A DNA stretch of 64,000 nucleotides from Cedecea neteri (lineage in GTDB: Bacteria > Pseudomonadota > Gammaproteobacteria > Enterobacterales > Enterobacteriaceae), in NCBI RefSeq assembly GCF_000757825.1, contig NZ_CP009451.1, positions 868,001 through 932,000 of the forward strand, written 5' to 3'. The notes under the pieces were generated by a model. It saw only the letters and a list, made by a program, of their open reading frames with translations, had not been told where the DNA came from and ran no database searches. Below are positions 20,300 to 29,350 of the stretch, piece by piece (position 1 is the first letter of the stretch; each line of letters starts with the position of its first letter). Made by a program: the position numbers and the translations under genes.

Positions 20300-21277
20300 T
20301 CAGCGGCTACCGAACAGGTCGGCAAATCGCTTTTTGTTCGCTTCGGTGTCCGCCAGCGCCTGGGCGGCATCAAACGGCATGATTTTGATGCTGTCACGCG
20401 GCGGGAAGCCCTGCGGCACCGGCAGGCTCGCATCGGCAGGCAGATAGCCCTGTTTCAGCACCAGCTCCTGCCCCACCTTAGAGAGCACGAAGTCGATAAA
20501 CGCTTTCGCCGCTTCGGGATTTTTAGCGCCCTTCATCATCGCCACCGGCTCGGTGACAATACTCACGCCCTCGGTCGGGAATACAAACTCAATCGGCGCG
20601 CCCTTGGCCTTCTCGCGGATCGCCATGTAATCGACCAGTACGCCATAAGCCTTGCTGCCGGAGGCAATGGCGTTCATCACCGCGCCGTTACCGCTCTGCG
20701 GCATCGCCCCGTTGGCCTTCAGTTTTTCGTAGTATTGCCAGCCCAGCGTCGGGGCGCCCATAACTGCGGCCTGATGGATCTGCGCCGCGCCGGAATACAG
20801 CGGGCTGGGCAGCGTGGTCATGTTCTTCAGCTCGGGTTTGAGCAAATCGAGCCACGACCCAGGTTTGACCGGGGCTTTGCTGTGATACGCAATGCCGGTG
20901 GTGATCAGCTTGGTGCCGTAATAATAGCCGTCTTTGTCATACAGCTGGGCATCGAAGCGCGTGGCTTCGGGTGACTTGTAAGCCGCCAGCAGGTTTTGCT
21001 GCTTGAGGGATTCCATCGTCACGCTGTCCGCAATCAGCAGCACGTCCGGCACTGCCCCCCCGGCCGCCATCTCCGCCTGTAAACGGGCGGTCAGCTTGCT
21101 GGTGCCGTCGCGGATCCATTTCACTTCAATGTCCGGGTTCGCTTTTTCGAAGGCGCTGACGGTGGTCTGCGCATCTTCATTGGGCTGGCTGGTGTACAGC
21201 GTTAAGGTGGATTTAGCCAGCGCAGAAGCGCTCATGACCGCCAGCATCACCATCAGCAACACATGTTTTTTCGTCAT
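20300..21277 (-). CDS. Periplasmic binding protein of the ABC importer (FbpA/AfuA-like)
   Basis: A 325-residue extracellular solute-binding protein. It has a clear signal peptide (MTKKHVLLMVMLAVMSASALA, cleavage near 21-22) and the SBP_bac_1/6 pattern LTLYTSQPNEDAQTTVSAFEK and GTSKLTARLQAEMA. The open frame extends upstream to 21433, but ATG 21277 with GGGAC at good spacing and the signal peptide fix the start. Ligand could be ferric iron, a sugar phosphate or a phosphonate. The paired tyrosines usual in FbpA iron binding are not obvious, and I see no Fur box upstream, so iron is not proven. Confidence 0.88.
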   Translation of the reverse strand: MTKKHVLLMVMLAVMSASALAKSTLTLYTSQPNEDAQTTVSAFEKANPDIEVKWIRDGTSKLTARLQAEMAAGGAVPDVLLIADSVTMESLKQQNLLAAYKSPEATRFDAQLYDKDGYYYGTKLITTGIAYHSKAPVKPGSWLDLLKPELKNMTTLPSPLYSGAAQIHQAAVMGAPTLGWQYYEKLKANGAMPQSGNGAVMNAIASGSKAYGVLVDYMAIREKAKGAPIEFVFPTEGVSIVTEPVAMMKGAKNPEAAKAFIDFVLSKVGQELVLKQGYLPADASLPVPQGFPPRDSIKIMPFDAAQALADTEANKKRFADLFGSR

Positions 21278-21471
21278 TTTTTGTCCCTTTTTTCCGTTGC
21301 GACGATTAAAGCAGCCGAATCTGACAAGAGTGTGACCAGAACCAAACAAAGCAGGTCTTTTGGACCAACGGGATAAGTAACCCCTCTGGACCGCCGATGA
21401 TAAAAAATGGCAATCTGATCGCCCGCTGACCATACTTTAAAAACATTAATAGGGACATTGAGAATTTTCCC

Positions 21472-23898
21472 ATGAGCAAATCGCTGCCTGTTTTCCTCGC
21501 CACCTTCTTGCTATTTATCGGCCTGTTTCTGGCACCCCAAAGTACCCTTGCCGCACAAACCGAAGGCCAGGAGCCCAGCCTCAAAGAGATTGCCGGGCAG
21601 TTAAAGCAATACAAAACGCAGATAGACAACATCAAGCAGCAGGTTTCCCAGACCAATACCGACAGCCGGCTGATCAAGCTGTTCGACACCACGCAAAAGC
21701 TGGGCGTGGAGGTGGATAACCTGGCCGCCCTGCTGCAGCCGATGCATGAGAAAGTCCAGGCTCAGCTGCAGGTTCTGGGGCCAGCGCCGGAGTCTGGGGC
21801 GGGAAATGAAACCGCCAGCGTTTCCCAGCAGCGCAATGCGTTAAACAGGGACAAAAAGCAGATTGATGAGGCGATCGGCACCTCGCAAAGCCTGCAAACC
21901 AATATCCGCGCGCTGGGCATTCAGATTAACGATCTCCGCCGCACCTATTTTAAGTCGCAGCTGACGTCCAACAGCGGCAGCATGCTAAGCGGCACCTTCT
22001 GGCTGCAGGAAGCCGACACCCAGGCCGTGGATATCCAGCGCTTCAACGACTTCTGCCAGCAGCTGCTGAAAACCTGGCAGGCGGCCTGGGAGCCAGAGTG
22101 GTTCTGGGGCACCTTCTGGCTGCTCGTGGCCGCCGCCGGGATTGCGTTCTCAGGCTGCTATCTGATTGACCGGCTGCTGGTGTGGATCAATATCAGTTAT
22201 TTGCCGGATGGCCGCCTGCGCCGCAGCTTCAACACGCTGGCCAGCACGTTAGTGACCATGTTTACCATTATGCTGGCGCTTTCCATTGTGAAAAGTGCTT
22301 TTTCGCGGGTGGCGGAGTTCTCTCCCCAGGTGAGCGATTTTGTCGACGGCTTCTTCCAGCTGGCCGTATTCTGCTCGCTAATTTATGGCGCAGGCCGGGC
22401 GTTTCTTTCCCTGAAACGCCCTTCATGGCGGCTGGTGCAAATCGACGACAGCGTGGCCGAAAGCGTGCGTTACTTCCCGCCGCTGCTGGCGATTCTGGGC
22501 CTGCTTATTGGCTGCCTCGATCTCTTTAATAATACGATTGGCGCCAGCCTCGGCACCACGATCCGCGCCAACGGGCTGATTTCCGCCGTCATGGCCAGCG
22601 TCCTGCTGGTGATGATGGTGCGCGTGCAGCACGCCCACCGCCGACTGGAAAAAGAGGGCGAACCTGCCGAGAAACGTTCCCGGCTCGATGCGCTGGTCTG
22701 CATGCTGATCATGCTCGCCTCGCTGGTGATTCTGGCGTCGCTGCTGATCGGCTACATCGCCTTCGCCCGCTACCTCACTTACCAGATGATCTGGTTCAGC
22801 ATGGTGCTGATGGCGTTTTATTATCTGGTGACCTTCGCCACCGACTTTTTCGCCGCCGTTTTTTCACCGCACACCGCCACCGGCCAGGCGATGAAAAAGT
22901 CGCTGCGGTTTAAAGACCGGCACCTTGAGCAGCTGGCCGTGGTGTTTACCGCCTTTACCAAATGCACCCTGCTATTAATAACTATCATCGCGCTGTTTAA
23001 CGGGACCTTTGGCACCACTACCCCGAGCCTGCTTATCAGCAAGCTGGTGACAATTTTAAGCGGCGACGGGCTGAAGCAGCTGCACATCGTGCCCGGCAAT
23101 TTACTGAACGCCGTGCTTTGCCTGGTGATTGGCCTGTACATTCTGCGAGTAACCCAACGCTGGCTCAGCCAGGAACTGCTGCCCAAAACCATTACCGATA
23201 TCGGCATTCGCGCCTCGCTGATTACGCTGTTTACCAACGTCGGCTACGTGCTGCTGATCCTCATCACCCTGGCCGCGCTGGGCATTCAGTGGAACAACCT
23301 GGCCTGGATTGTCAGCGCCCTGTCGGTGGGGATCGGCTTTGGCCTGCAGGAGATTGTGAAGAACTTTATCTCCGGCCTGATCCTGCTGACGGAACGCCCG
23401 GTCAAGGTCGGCGATATGATAGGCATCGGCGGCATTGAGGGCGACGTGCGGCGGATCAACGTGCGTGCCACGGAGATCCAGCTCAGCGACCGCTCGACGA
23501 TGATCGTCCCCAACTCGCAGCTGATTTCCCAGAACGTGCGCAACGCCACAATGGGCAATGCCCAGGGGGTAGTCACCATCGCCCTGACCTTCCCGACCAA
23601 TATTGACCCGGAGCTGGTGCGCGATTTACTGCTCAGCGCCTATCAGGACTATGAGGCGATCCTCCCGACGCCTGCGCCGTATGTGCGCTTCAGCCAGCTG
23701 GGGCCGGAGGGCATTATCCTGAGCGTGACCGGCTACGTCGCCAGCCCGCGCATGGTTGGCTCTAGCAAAAGCGAACTGTTGTTTAATATCCTCAAGCTGC
23801 TGCGCAAAAATGAGGTAAATCTCTCCAGCCCGCAGGAAGTTGTTTTTATGAGGCAGCGGGCGAAGGCTTTAGACGATGACGATGAGTTTTCTTCATAG
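21472..23898 (+). CDS. Large MscS-family mechanosensitive channel with DUF3772
   Basis: An 808-residue protein: signal peptide (MSKSLPVFLATFLLFIGLFLAPQ), a periplasmic coiled region (DUF3772, about 30-190), about ten membrane helices (200-620), then the MscS pore and beta domain (about 620-790) with GFGLQEIVKNFISGLILLTERPVKVGDMI and the VPNSQLISQNVRN motif. Family members open under membrane tension during osmotic downshock; the long N-terminal part places it with MscK/YbiO-like channels, not plain MscS. The ATG is preceded by a weak purine stretch. Its 3' end overlaps an opposite-strand ORF (23733-24278). Confidence 0.92.
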   Translation: MSKSLPVFLATFLLFIGLFLAPQSTLAAQTEGQEPSLKEIAGQLKQYKTQIDNIKQQVSQTNTDSRLIKLFDTTQKLGVEVDNLAALLQPMHEKVQAQLQVLGPAPESGAGNETASVSQQRNALNRDKKQIDEAIGTSQSLQTNIRALGIQINDLRRTYFKSQLTSNSGSMLSGTFWLQEADTQAVDIQRFNDFCQQLLKTWQAAWEPEWFWGTFWLLVAAAGIAFSGCYLIDRLLVWINISYLPDGRLRRSFNTLASTLVTMFTIMLALSIVKSAFSRVAEFSPQVSDFVDGFFQLAVFCSLIYGAGRAFLSLKRPSWRLVQIDDSVAESVRYFPPLLAILGLLIGCLDLFNNTIGASLGTTIRANGLISAVMASVLLVMMVRVQHAHRRLEKEGEPAEKRSRLDALVCMLIMLASLVILASLLIGYIAFARYLTYQMIWFSMVLMAFYYLVTFATDFFAAVFSPHTATGQAMKKSLRFKDRHLEQLAVVFTAFTKCTLLLITIIALFNGTFGTTTPSLLISKLVTILSGDGLKQLHIVPGNLLNAVLCLVIGLYILRVTQRWLSQELLPKTITDIGIRASLITLFTNVGYVLLILITLAALGIQWNNLAWIVSALSVGIGFGLQEIVKNFISGLILLTERPVKVGDMIGIGGIEGDVRRINVRATEIQLSDRSTMIVPNSQLISQNVRNATMGNAQGVVTIALTFPTNIDPELVRDLLLSAYQDYEAILPTPAPYVRFSQLGPEGIILSVTGYVASPRMVGSSKSELLFNILKLLRKNEVNLSSPQEVVFMRQRAKALDDDDEFSS

Positions 23899-24278
23899 GG
23901 CTGGCATGGCTGACGAGCCGCTTGCCTGATTCTCAGGTTCCCTGCCCGCCTTCGCCGCGCCTTATCACGACGAAGGCGGGAGCCCCTCTGATCTTCCACC
24001 TTTAACAGCTCAATGAGATGCGGCGGCGGCGGATGCTCTAAAACCACTCTCAGCACGCTAAACCCTGCCAGCAAACGCCCCGCCAGCGCGAGATATTCAG
24101 CGTGGTTATCTATTTCGATTAATTCATCCACCCGGCAGCGGCAAATATGCAGCACATGAAATAAATCATCCTTTGCGCTCAGCGGCATTTTTAATAAGGC
24201 TGCGATGCCCTCGGCAATAATCGTTTGATCCTTCGTCATTTCCGTGTGCGTGAATGTGTTACTATCGGCATTAGCCAT
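23733..24278 (-). CDS. Hypothetical protein; C-terminus read through a REP-like palindrome
   Basis: 181 codons. The first ~95 residues look like a real helical protein: an ATG at 24278 preceded by AGGGAGT, then MTKDQTIIAEGIAALL and DDLFHVLHICRCRVDELIE, with a conserved-looking LLAGFSVLRVVLEHPPP. After about residue 96 the frame enters the palindrome at 23945-23980, which is translated as a basic run (RLRRDKARRRRAG), and then 166 bp antisense to the MscS gene. The original stop codon has probably been lost to the repeat. The N-terminal pattern is reminiscent of DUF3077-like phage or plasmid proteins, but I cannot assign a family. Confidence 0.5.
   Translation of the reverse strand: MANADSNTFTHTEMTKDQTIIAEGIAALLKMPLSAKDDLFHVLHICRCRVDELIEIDNHAEYLALAGRLLAGFSVLRVVLEHPPPPHLIELLKVEDQRGSRLRRDKARRRRAGNLRIRQAARQPCQPYEENSSSSSKAFARCLIKTTSCGLERFTSFLRSSLRILNNSSLLLEPTMRGLAT
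23945..23980. repeat. REP-like palindrome, copy 2
   Basis: CCCGCCTTCG (23945-23954) pairs with CGAAGGCGGG (23971-23980), 10 bp perfect, loop 16 nt with a CTTATCACGA core. It shares its arms with copy 1 at 17507-17541. Confidence 0.65.
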
Positions 24279-24307
24279 GGCGTGACTCCCTATAAGTTAC
24301 GTTGTGG

Positions 24308-24571
24308 TTAGTCCTCGTCTGGTATTGGTGTACCTTTCAGGGGCGAATTTTTTCTTCGGTTACCTTTGATTGCTTCTTGAGTATCAACTTCTGTTTTTAT
24401 ACTGGATAAGTCAACAGTGGTTTGGTGGTTAATTATTGGAAACTGAAAAAATTCGAGGGGGATCTCGGAAATGTGATAACTGGGGAGTTGGGTTTCATTG
24501 AGGGGATTATCTAACTTCTTTGATAACCCCCTCCAAAGAAGATCATAACGATAATTTACTACTCGCATCAT
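24308..24571 (-). CDS. Hypothetical short ORF at the edge of the AT-rich insertion
   Basis: 87 codons (MMRVVNYRYDLLWRGL...). No ribosome binding site is clear before the ATG, no family is recognised, and the base composition follows the AT-rich island. It could be a small gene, a relic, or chance; it is kept because it is the only open frame in this stretch. Confidence 0.3.
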   Translation of the reverse strand: MMRVVNYRYDLLWRGLSKKLDNPLNETQLPSYHISEIPLEFFQFPIINHQTTVDLSSIKTEVDTQEAIKGNRRKNSPLKGTPIPDED

Positions 24572-24937
24572 TCAGAGTTATTTTAATTTAACTCTATAAT
24601 TCATCTTGGTTTTTCCTGTTTATAACAAAGTGGCTTTATTAAAATAAGACTCCCCATATAGATCTTGAGAAAAAACACTACTAATATTGGTAGTTGTTTT
24701 TCTAGAATGAATGAATTTCATATATGTATCACTAACAATATATTTTAGGATAAAAGCGGGGGGTTGAATAATATTTTTATAAGTGGTATGACCTTACAGG
24801 ATTTACCATATTTTGTACAAAAGGAAGCAAGTTATCAGCGTTCATCATATTTTAAGATAAACTCCAGTACATTCATTAACAGTATCTTGATTCGCAAACA
24901 AAATATAATTTTCTATATTCTATATAAGGAACATGCT
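24572..24937. other. AT-rich upstream region of the SIR2 gene
   Basis: Holds the promoter region. The SIR2 frame is open from a TTG at 24764, so the stretch 24764-24937 may be translated if that start is used. I see no repeat or hairpin. Confidence 0.4.
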
Positions 24938-27547
24938 TTGAAAACCTCAGAACTAATTGAACAAATGCCATCAAAACGTAGAACCTTAAAAGATTTAGCC
25001 ACTTATATTAAAACAAAATCCGGTAATAGTCCAAATTATTCTATGTTTTTAGGAGCAGGAGCTTCGGTCACATCTGGAATAAGTTCCGGTACGCAATTGG
25101 TTGAAGAATGGAGAAAGGAAATTTATGAGCTTTCCTCCTCATCTACATATACAGATGTGAAAACTGCCAGACAATATTTAATTGACAAAGAGTCGTCGTG
25201 GTATGACCCAACCAATGAATACTCTTCTTTATTTCAAAAGAAGTTTGATTTACCTACACAACGAAGAAGGTTTGTGGAGAAACAGGTTGATTCCAAGCTC
25301 CCATCAATAGGTTATTCATATTTAGTCAGTCTTTTTCAAAGTGCATATTTTGATACGGTTTTCACAACAAATTTTGATGACCTAATAAATGAAGCTTTCT
25401 ATCAATTTTCTAGAGAGCGCCCAACACTATGCGCACATGATTCATCAATAAAAGGTGTTTCCGTAAACTCTTCAAGACCAAAAATAATCAAGGTTCATGG
25501 CGATTATCTTTTTGATAGTATTAAAAGCACTCTAAATGAGACAGAGTCTCTTGAAATTAACACCAGAGAAAAACTAATTGAGTTCACAAAAAAATATGGG
25601 ATTGTATTTATTGGTTATGCTGGTAATGATAGATCTATCATTGACGTTATCAATTACCTTTTAAGGCAGGATGAGTTCTTAGGGAATGGTATTTATTGGT
25701 GCATTAGAAAAGATGACGAAATAAACCCAGATCTACACAAGATATTAAAACGAGAAAGGGTTTATTATATAGAAATAGATGGATTCGATGAAGCGCTAGC
25801 AGAACTGCATTATTATATAATTGGAGAAGGGCTCTCATTAGAGTCAAATTTCAAGTCTACTAAACGAGAGAGCATGCTTGCGAACTTTATCGAAGACTCA
25901 CATAATTTACATAAAAACAAATATATATCGCAAGACATTGACAAGCTTAAAAATCATACAAACAGACTAGATATATCTAATTTAATAAATGAATTATCTG
26001 GCGAGAATTACATCAATAAAACTGGATTTACAGAAGTGGATTTTAGGAATTTATTATCTCTAGACATGCTCATGAAAAATAAAAAATTCGATGAAGCTGA
26101 AAAAGAAGCAATAAAGTCATTATCACTATGTAGTTCTGATGATTTAAAAAACTCGTATCTTTCAAGATTAATAGAAATTTACCATCAACAAGAGAAATAT
26201 GATCTTGCTTTAGAGCAAGCTGAAATAGCTATAGAGATGGATGAATATAGTATAAAAAACAATCTGAGAAAACTATCACTCTTACGTGATTCAAATAGCA
26301 AGATGGAATTTATAACCATATTATTAGATAAATTCAAATATAGTTACGAAATAAAAAATCAATTTGTTTTAGAAAGCTTAAACCATAGATATTCCAAAAA
26401 CTTTAGGAATGATGTTCCCCTTGATAACTTAATGAAAAAACTTGAGTCAAGCTTAAACATTAACCCTAGCCTTGAAAACATGGCTTGGGAACTAACGCGT
26501 AAAACTTTAAAAGCGATTAAGAATACTAATGACAATGCTAAAGAGTACAGGGAGGAATTAAATAAGTTAGTTGAGGACATGAATAAAAAAAATCCTAGCC
26601 ATATAAATACATTGCATATGAGAATGAACGCATGTATCAATGATGCAGATATTGAAAAGGCCATTGCATTAATTAAAGAATTAGATGACATTTATAAAGT
26701 ATCATCTAACAAGAAAAAGGAAAGTTTGTTTGAATTAATGATAAACATAAATAGAAAGCTACCTTCATTTAGAAATAGAGCCAAAGCATTGGAGTGTAGT
26801 AAAGATCTTTTAGAAAAATATAATGACAAGTTCGAAAAATCAGATAGCGCGCTTCCATATCTATTTAAGGCAGAATACTATGTGTCTTATGATCGTGACT
26901 TGAAAATGGCAAAGGATGCAGTATTAAAAGCTTTAGAATGTGATGATATATATAACTGGGCACAGTCATGCTTAGATATACTTATTTACGGTGAGCCTGA
27001 TTTAGAAAATGGGTTGAGACTATTGGAAAAATGCAAGCTTGATATTAAAGACTCCAAATACTATTTAATGCTATCTCAAATCAGTGTTGGCCGTAAAGAT
27101 TTTGAAGAGGCAAGCAATTTAATTGATAAAGCTTTGTCATCCGGTTTAAATTATGATGATTACTTGATAAATAAGTCATATATTCATCTTCATGAAGATG
27201 CAAATCAAAAGGTATTAAATTTACTTTCAGAAGGAATTTCCGATTTAGCACCAGGTTCAGGAAAAGAGGCTTTAATAATAAATCGTGAGCTGGCTAATAA
27301 ACGTGTCACATCAAAAATTAATAAAGTTGATGTTCAAAATGTAATTGGTCGTGATAAAAAGGGGCCTGCTAGTGTCGCCGCGCATATCTTACTCGATGAG
27401 GAAGTTCCCGCAAGAAGACTTCTCGATGAAATAATCAATAACGATTTTTCTTACTATTATGTATTTGCAGGGTGGCCTGTAATACCAAATAAATATTTAG
27501 ATAAATATTCGTCGACCTGCATCCATACCGATAAATTGTCAGCTTGA
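24938..27547 (+). CDS. SIR2-domain protein with C-terminal TPR-like repeats (candidate NADase defence effector)
   Basis: A protein of about 869 residues. The N-terminal ~330 residues form a SIR2_2-type fold: MFLGAGASVTSGISSG (GAGAS at 39-43), the catalytic-type Asn145 in FTTNFDDL, His187 in IKVHGDYL, and VFIGYAGNDRSIIDV. The rest is helical with TPR-like pairs (for example about residues 380-830). SIR2 domains of this kind in DSR1/2, Thoeris ThsA and SIR2-HerA deplete NAD+ during phage infection. TTG 24938 is chosen since AAGGAA lies at proper spacing; the frame is open to a TTG at 24764. Strongly AT-rich against its neighbours, no partner gene, inserted between the MscS gene and pepT. Defence is an inference. 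Confidence 0.85.
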   Translation: MKTSELIEQMPSKRRTLKDLATYIKTKSGNSPNYSMFLGAGASVTSGISSGTQLVEEWRKEIYELSSSSTYTDVKTARQYLIDKESSWYDPTNEYSSLFQKKFDLPTQRRRFVEKQVDSKLPSIGYSYLVSLFQSAYFDTVFTTNFDDLINEAFYQFSRERPTLCAHDSSIKGVSVNSSRPKIIKVHGDYLFDSIKSTLNETESLEINTREKLIEFTKKYGIVFIGYAGNDRSIIDVINYLLRQDEFLGNGIYWCIRKDDEINPDLHKILKRERVYYIEIDGFDEALAELHYYIIGEGLSLESNFKSTKRESMLANFIEDSHNLHKNKYISQDIDKLKNHTNRLDISNLINELSGENYINKTGFTEVDFRNLLSLDMLMKNKKFDEAEKEAIKSLSLCSSDDLKNSYLSRLIEIYHQQEKYDLALEQAEIAIEMDEYSIKNNLRKLSLLRDSNSKMEFITILLDKFKYSYEIKNQFVLESLNHRYSKNFRNDVPLDNLMKKLESSLNINPSLENMAWELTRKTLKAIKNTNDNAKEYREELNKLVEDMNKKNPSHINTLHMRMNACINDADIEKAIALIKELDDIYKVSSNKKKESLFELMININRKLPSFRNRAKALECSKDLLEKYNDKFEKSDSALPYLFKAEYYVSYDRDLKMAKDAVLKALECDDIYNWAQSCLDILIYGEPDLENGLRLLEKCKLDIKDSKYYLMLSQISVGRKDFEEASNLIDKALSSGLNYDDYLINKSYIHLHEDANQKVLNLLSEGISDLAPGSGKEALIINRELANKRVTSKINKVDVQNVIGRDKKGPASVAAHILLDEEVPARRLLDEIINNDFSYYYVFAGWPVIPNKYLDKYSSTCIHTDKLSA

Positions 27548-27558
27548 CAATGCCTATT

Positions 27559-27597
27559 GATAAACCTCTGTGCAAGTATATGGGGGTTTATCATCTC
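27559..27597 (+). terminator. Probable terminator of the SIR2 gene
   Basis: GATAAACCTC (27559-27568) pairs with a GGGGTTTATC arm (27583-27592), followed by CATCTCTTT, a weak T-rich tail. Confidence 0.5.
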
Positions 27598-27792
27598 TTT
27601 CTATATTTTACACGAATCTAAATAATTGGTAGTTTATTTACATTTAACTTAAACATTAGATATGAAAATATGGAAAAACCCACCCTAAATTGATTTACTT
27701 CAGATATATAATTAACACCATTCATTTTATTGAGTAGATTATAGGCAGCAAAGAACTTCCTCCTACTGATACAAACAAACTAAAAAAGAAAA

Positions 27793-27806
27793 GAGGCTCT
27801 CGCCTC
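27793..27806 (-). terminator. Terminator of pepT
   Basis: GAGGC-TCTC-GCCTC, followed on the minus strand by TTTTCTTTTTT. Confidence 0.75.
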
Positions 27807-27839
27807 CTTCCCTTTCAATCACTCAAAGCAAAGCGCCCA

Positions 27840-29066
27840 TCACCCCGCCTTAGCCGTCAGCTCAGCAATCCGAACAATCACCGCCACCGCCTTCTCCATC
27901 CCTTCCAGGGTCACGAACTCGTGCTTGCCGTGGTAGTTATAGCCGCCGGTGAACAGGTTCGGGCACGGCAGGCCTTTAAAGGAAAGCTGGGCGCCGTCGG
28001 TGCCGCCGCGGATAGGCTTCATGATGGGCTCGATGTCGCAGTCGCGCATCGCCTGCTGGGCAACCTCGACAATATAAGGATGCTCGGCCACCTTCTCGCG
28101 CATGTTGTAATAGCTGTCTTCTATTACCAGCTCGATATAGCAGTCCGGGTGCAGGCCTTTGCCGACCTTTTGGGCGATATCCATCATCCGGCGCTTGCGG
28201 GCTTCGAACTGCTCGCGGTCGAAGTCGCGAATGATGTAGTGCATTTCGGCCCGGTCGACGGAGCCTTTCATGGTGTTCAGGTGGTAGAAGCCCTCGTAGC
28301 CTTCGGTGCATTCCGGGCTTTCGTCCGCCGGGACTTCGGCGTGGATGCGCGCCGCCAGCGACAGGGCGTTAACCATCACGCCTTTGGCCGTGCCGGGGTG
28401 CACGTTGTTGCCGACGATTTTGATGGTCACTGAAGCAGCGTTGAAGTTCTCGCTTTCCAGTTCGCCCACGCCGCCGCCGTCCACGGTGTAGGCCCACTCG
28501 GCGTTAAAGGCTTCGACGTCGAAGAAGTGCGCGCCCTTCCCGACTTCCTCGTCCGGGGTAAAGGCCACGCGGATATCGCCGTGAGGCACGTTTTTGCCTT
28601 TTAATACCGCCAGCGCGGTCATGATTTCCGCCACGCCCGCTTTGTCGTCCGCGCCCAGCAGGGTTTTGCCGTCGGTGGTGATCAGCGTCTGACCCATCAG
28701 TTGGTGCAGCACCGGGAACATCACCGGGGAAAGGATCTCATCGCCGATGCCGAGCGCGATGTCGCCGCCGCGGTAGTTCTCGACGATCTGCGGGTTCACG
28801 TTTTTGCCGGTGAAGTCCGGCGCGGTGTCAACGTGGGAGATAAAGCCAATGGCCGGGACAGCGTGCCCGACATTCGACGGCAGCGTGCCCATCACCGTGC
28901 CGTGGTCGCTGAGCGTGACGTCCACCAGCCCCAACTGCTCCAGCTGCTCTTTTAACAGGCGCAGGAGCTTCCATTGCCCTTCGGTGCTCGGCACCTGCTT
29001 AACGCCGGGCCTGGATTGCGTGTCCAGAGAGACATACTGCAAAAAGCGCTCAAGTAATTTATCCAT
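27840..29066 (-). CDS. pepT: Peptidase T (tripeptide aminopeptidase)
   Basis: A 408-residue M20-family zinc exopeptidase that removes the N-terminal residue of tripeptides. Metal ligands and catalytic residues: His in [11 protein letters not shown], the bridging Asp in LLGADDKAG, Glu pair DEEVGKG, Asp in DGGGVGELE, and the distal His in NYHGKHEF. Full length matches the E. coli enzyme. It diverges from potA. Confidence 0.96.
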   Translation of the reverse strand: MDKLLERFLQYVSLDTQSRPGVKQVPSTEGQWKLLRLLKEQLEQLGLVDVTLSDHGTVMGTLPSNVGHAVPAIGFISHVDTAPDFTGKNVNPQIVENYRGGDIALGIGDEILSPVMFPVLHQLMGQTLITTDGKTLLGADDKAGVAEIMTALAVLKGKNVPHGDIRVAFTPDEEVGKGAHFFDVEAFNAEWAYTVDGGGVGELESENFNAASVTIKIVGNNVHPGTAKGVMVNALSLAARIHAEVPADESPECTEGYEGFYHLNTMKGSVDRAEMHYIIRDFDREQFEARKRRMMDIAQKVGKGLHPDCYIELVIEDSYYNMREKVAEHPYIVEVAQQAMRDCDIEPIMKPIRGGTDGAQLSFKGLPCPNLFTGGYNYHGKHEFVTLEGMEKAVAVIVRIAELTAKAG

Positions 29067-29243
29067 TTAGCCACCCTCGTTTTTAGTGACATCAATTATC
29101 AATAAGCCGCAGAAGGCAAATATTGCGTCAGGTCACTTTTAGTCGGTAACGGAAAAAAATAGTTTTCCCGGAACGTGACAAAGCCTTCGTTAAACTTACC
29201 CTTAACCGTAGACGATAACGGCCAGGCTTTGTGGCCATCGGGT

Positions 29244-29272
29244 TTGGCGATCCCCTCGCTTTGCCGTAGAAT
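29244..29272 (+). promoter_or_regulatory. Predicted promoter of potABCD
   Basis: TTGGCG (29244-29249) and TAGAAT (29267-29272) with a 17-bp spacer; start near 29279 gives a leader of about 72 nt that can form a GTATCC/GGATAC hairpin just before the potA ATG. Confidence 0.55.
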
Positions 29273-29350
29273 GCCTGCCCTTACTCAACGTGCCAAAACC
29301 CAAGGTGGTTAATCACAAACCCCGTATCCTCCGCTCCGGATACGTCATTT

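Noticed and set aside
21278..21471. A Fur box for the FbpABC-like operon
   Set aside because: Inspected for the GATAAT repeat pattern; the nearest AT-rich matches are too poor to call.
24764..24937. The TTG at 24764 as the start of the SIR2 gene
   Set aside because: It would add 58 residues without family resemblance; AAGGAA before the TTG at 24938 is better spaced. It remains possible and is noted in the feature.
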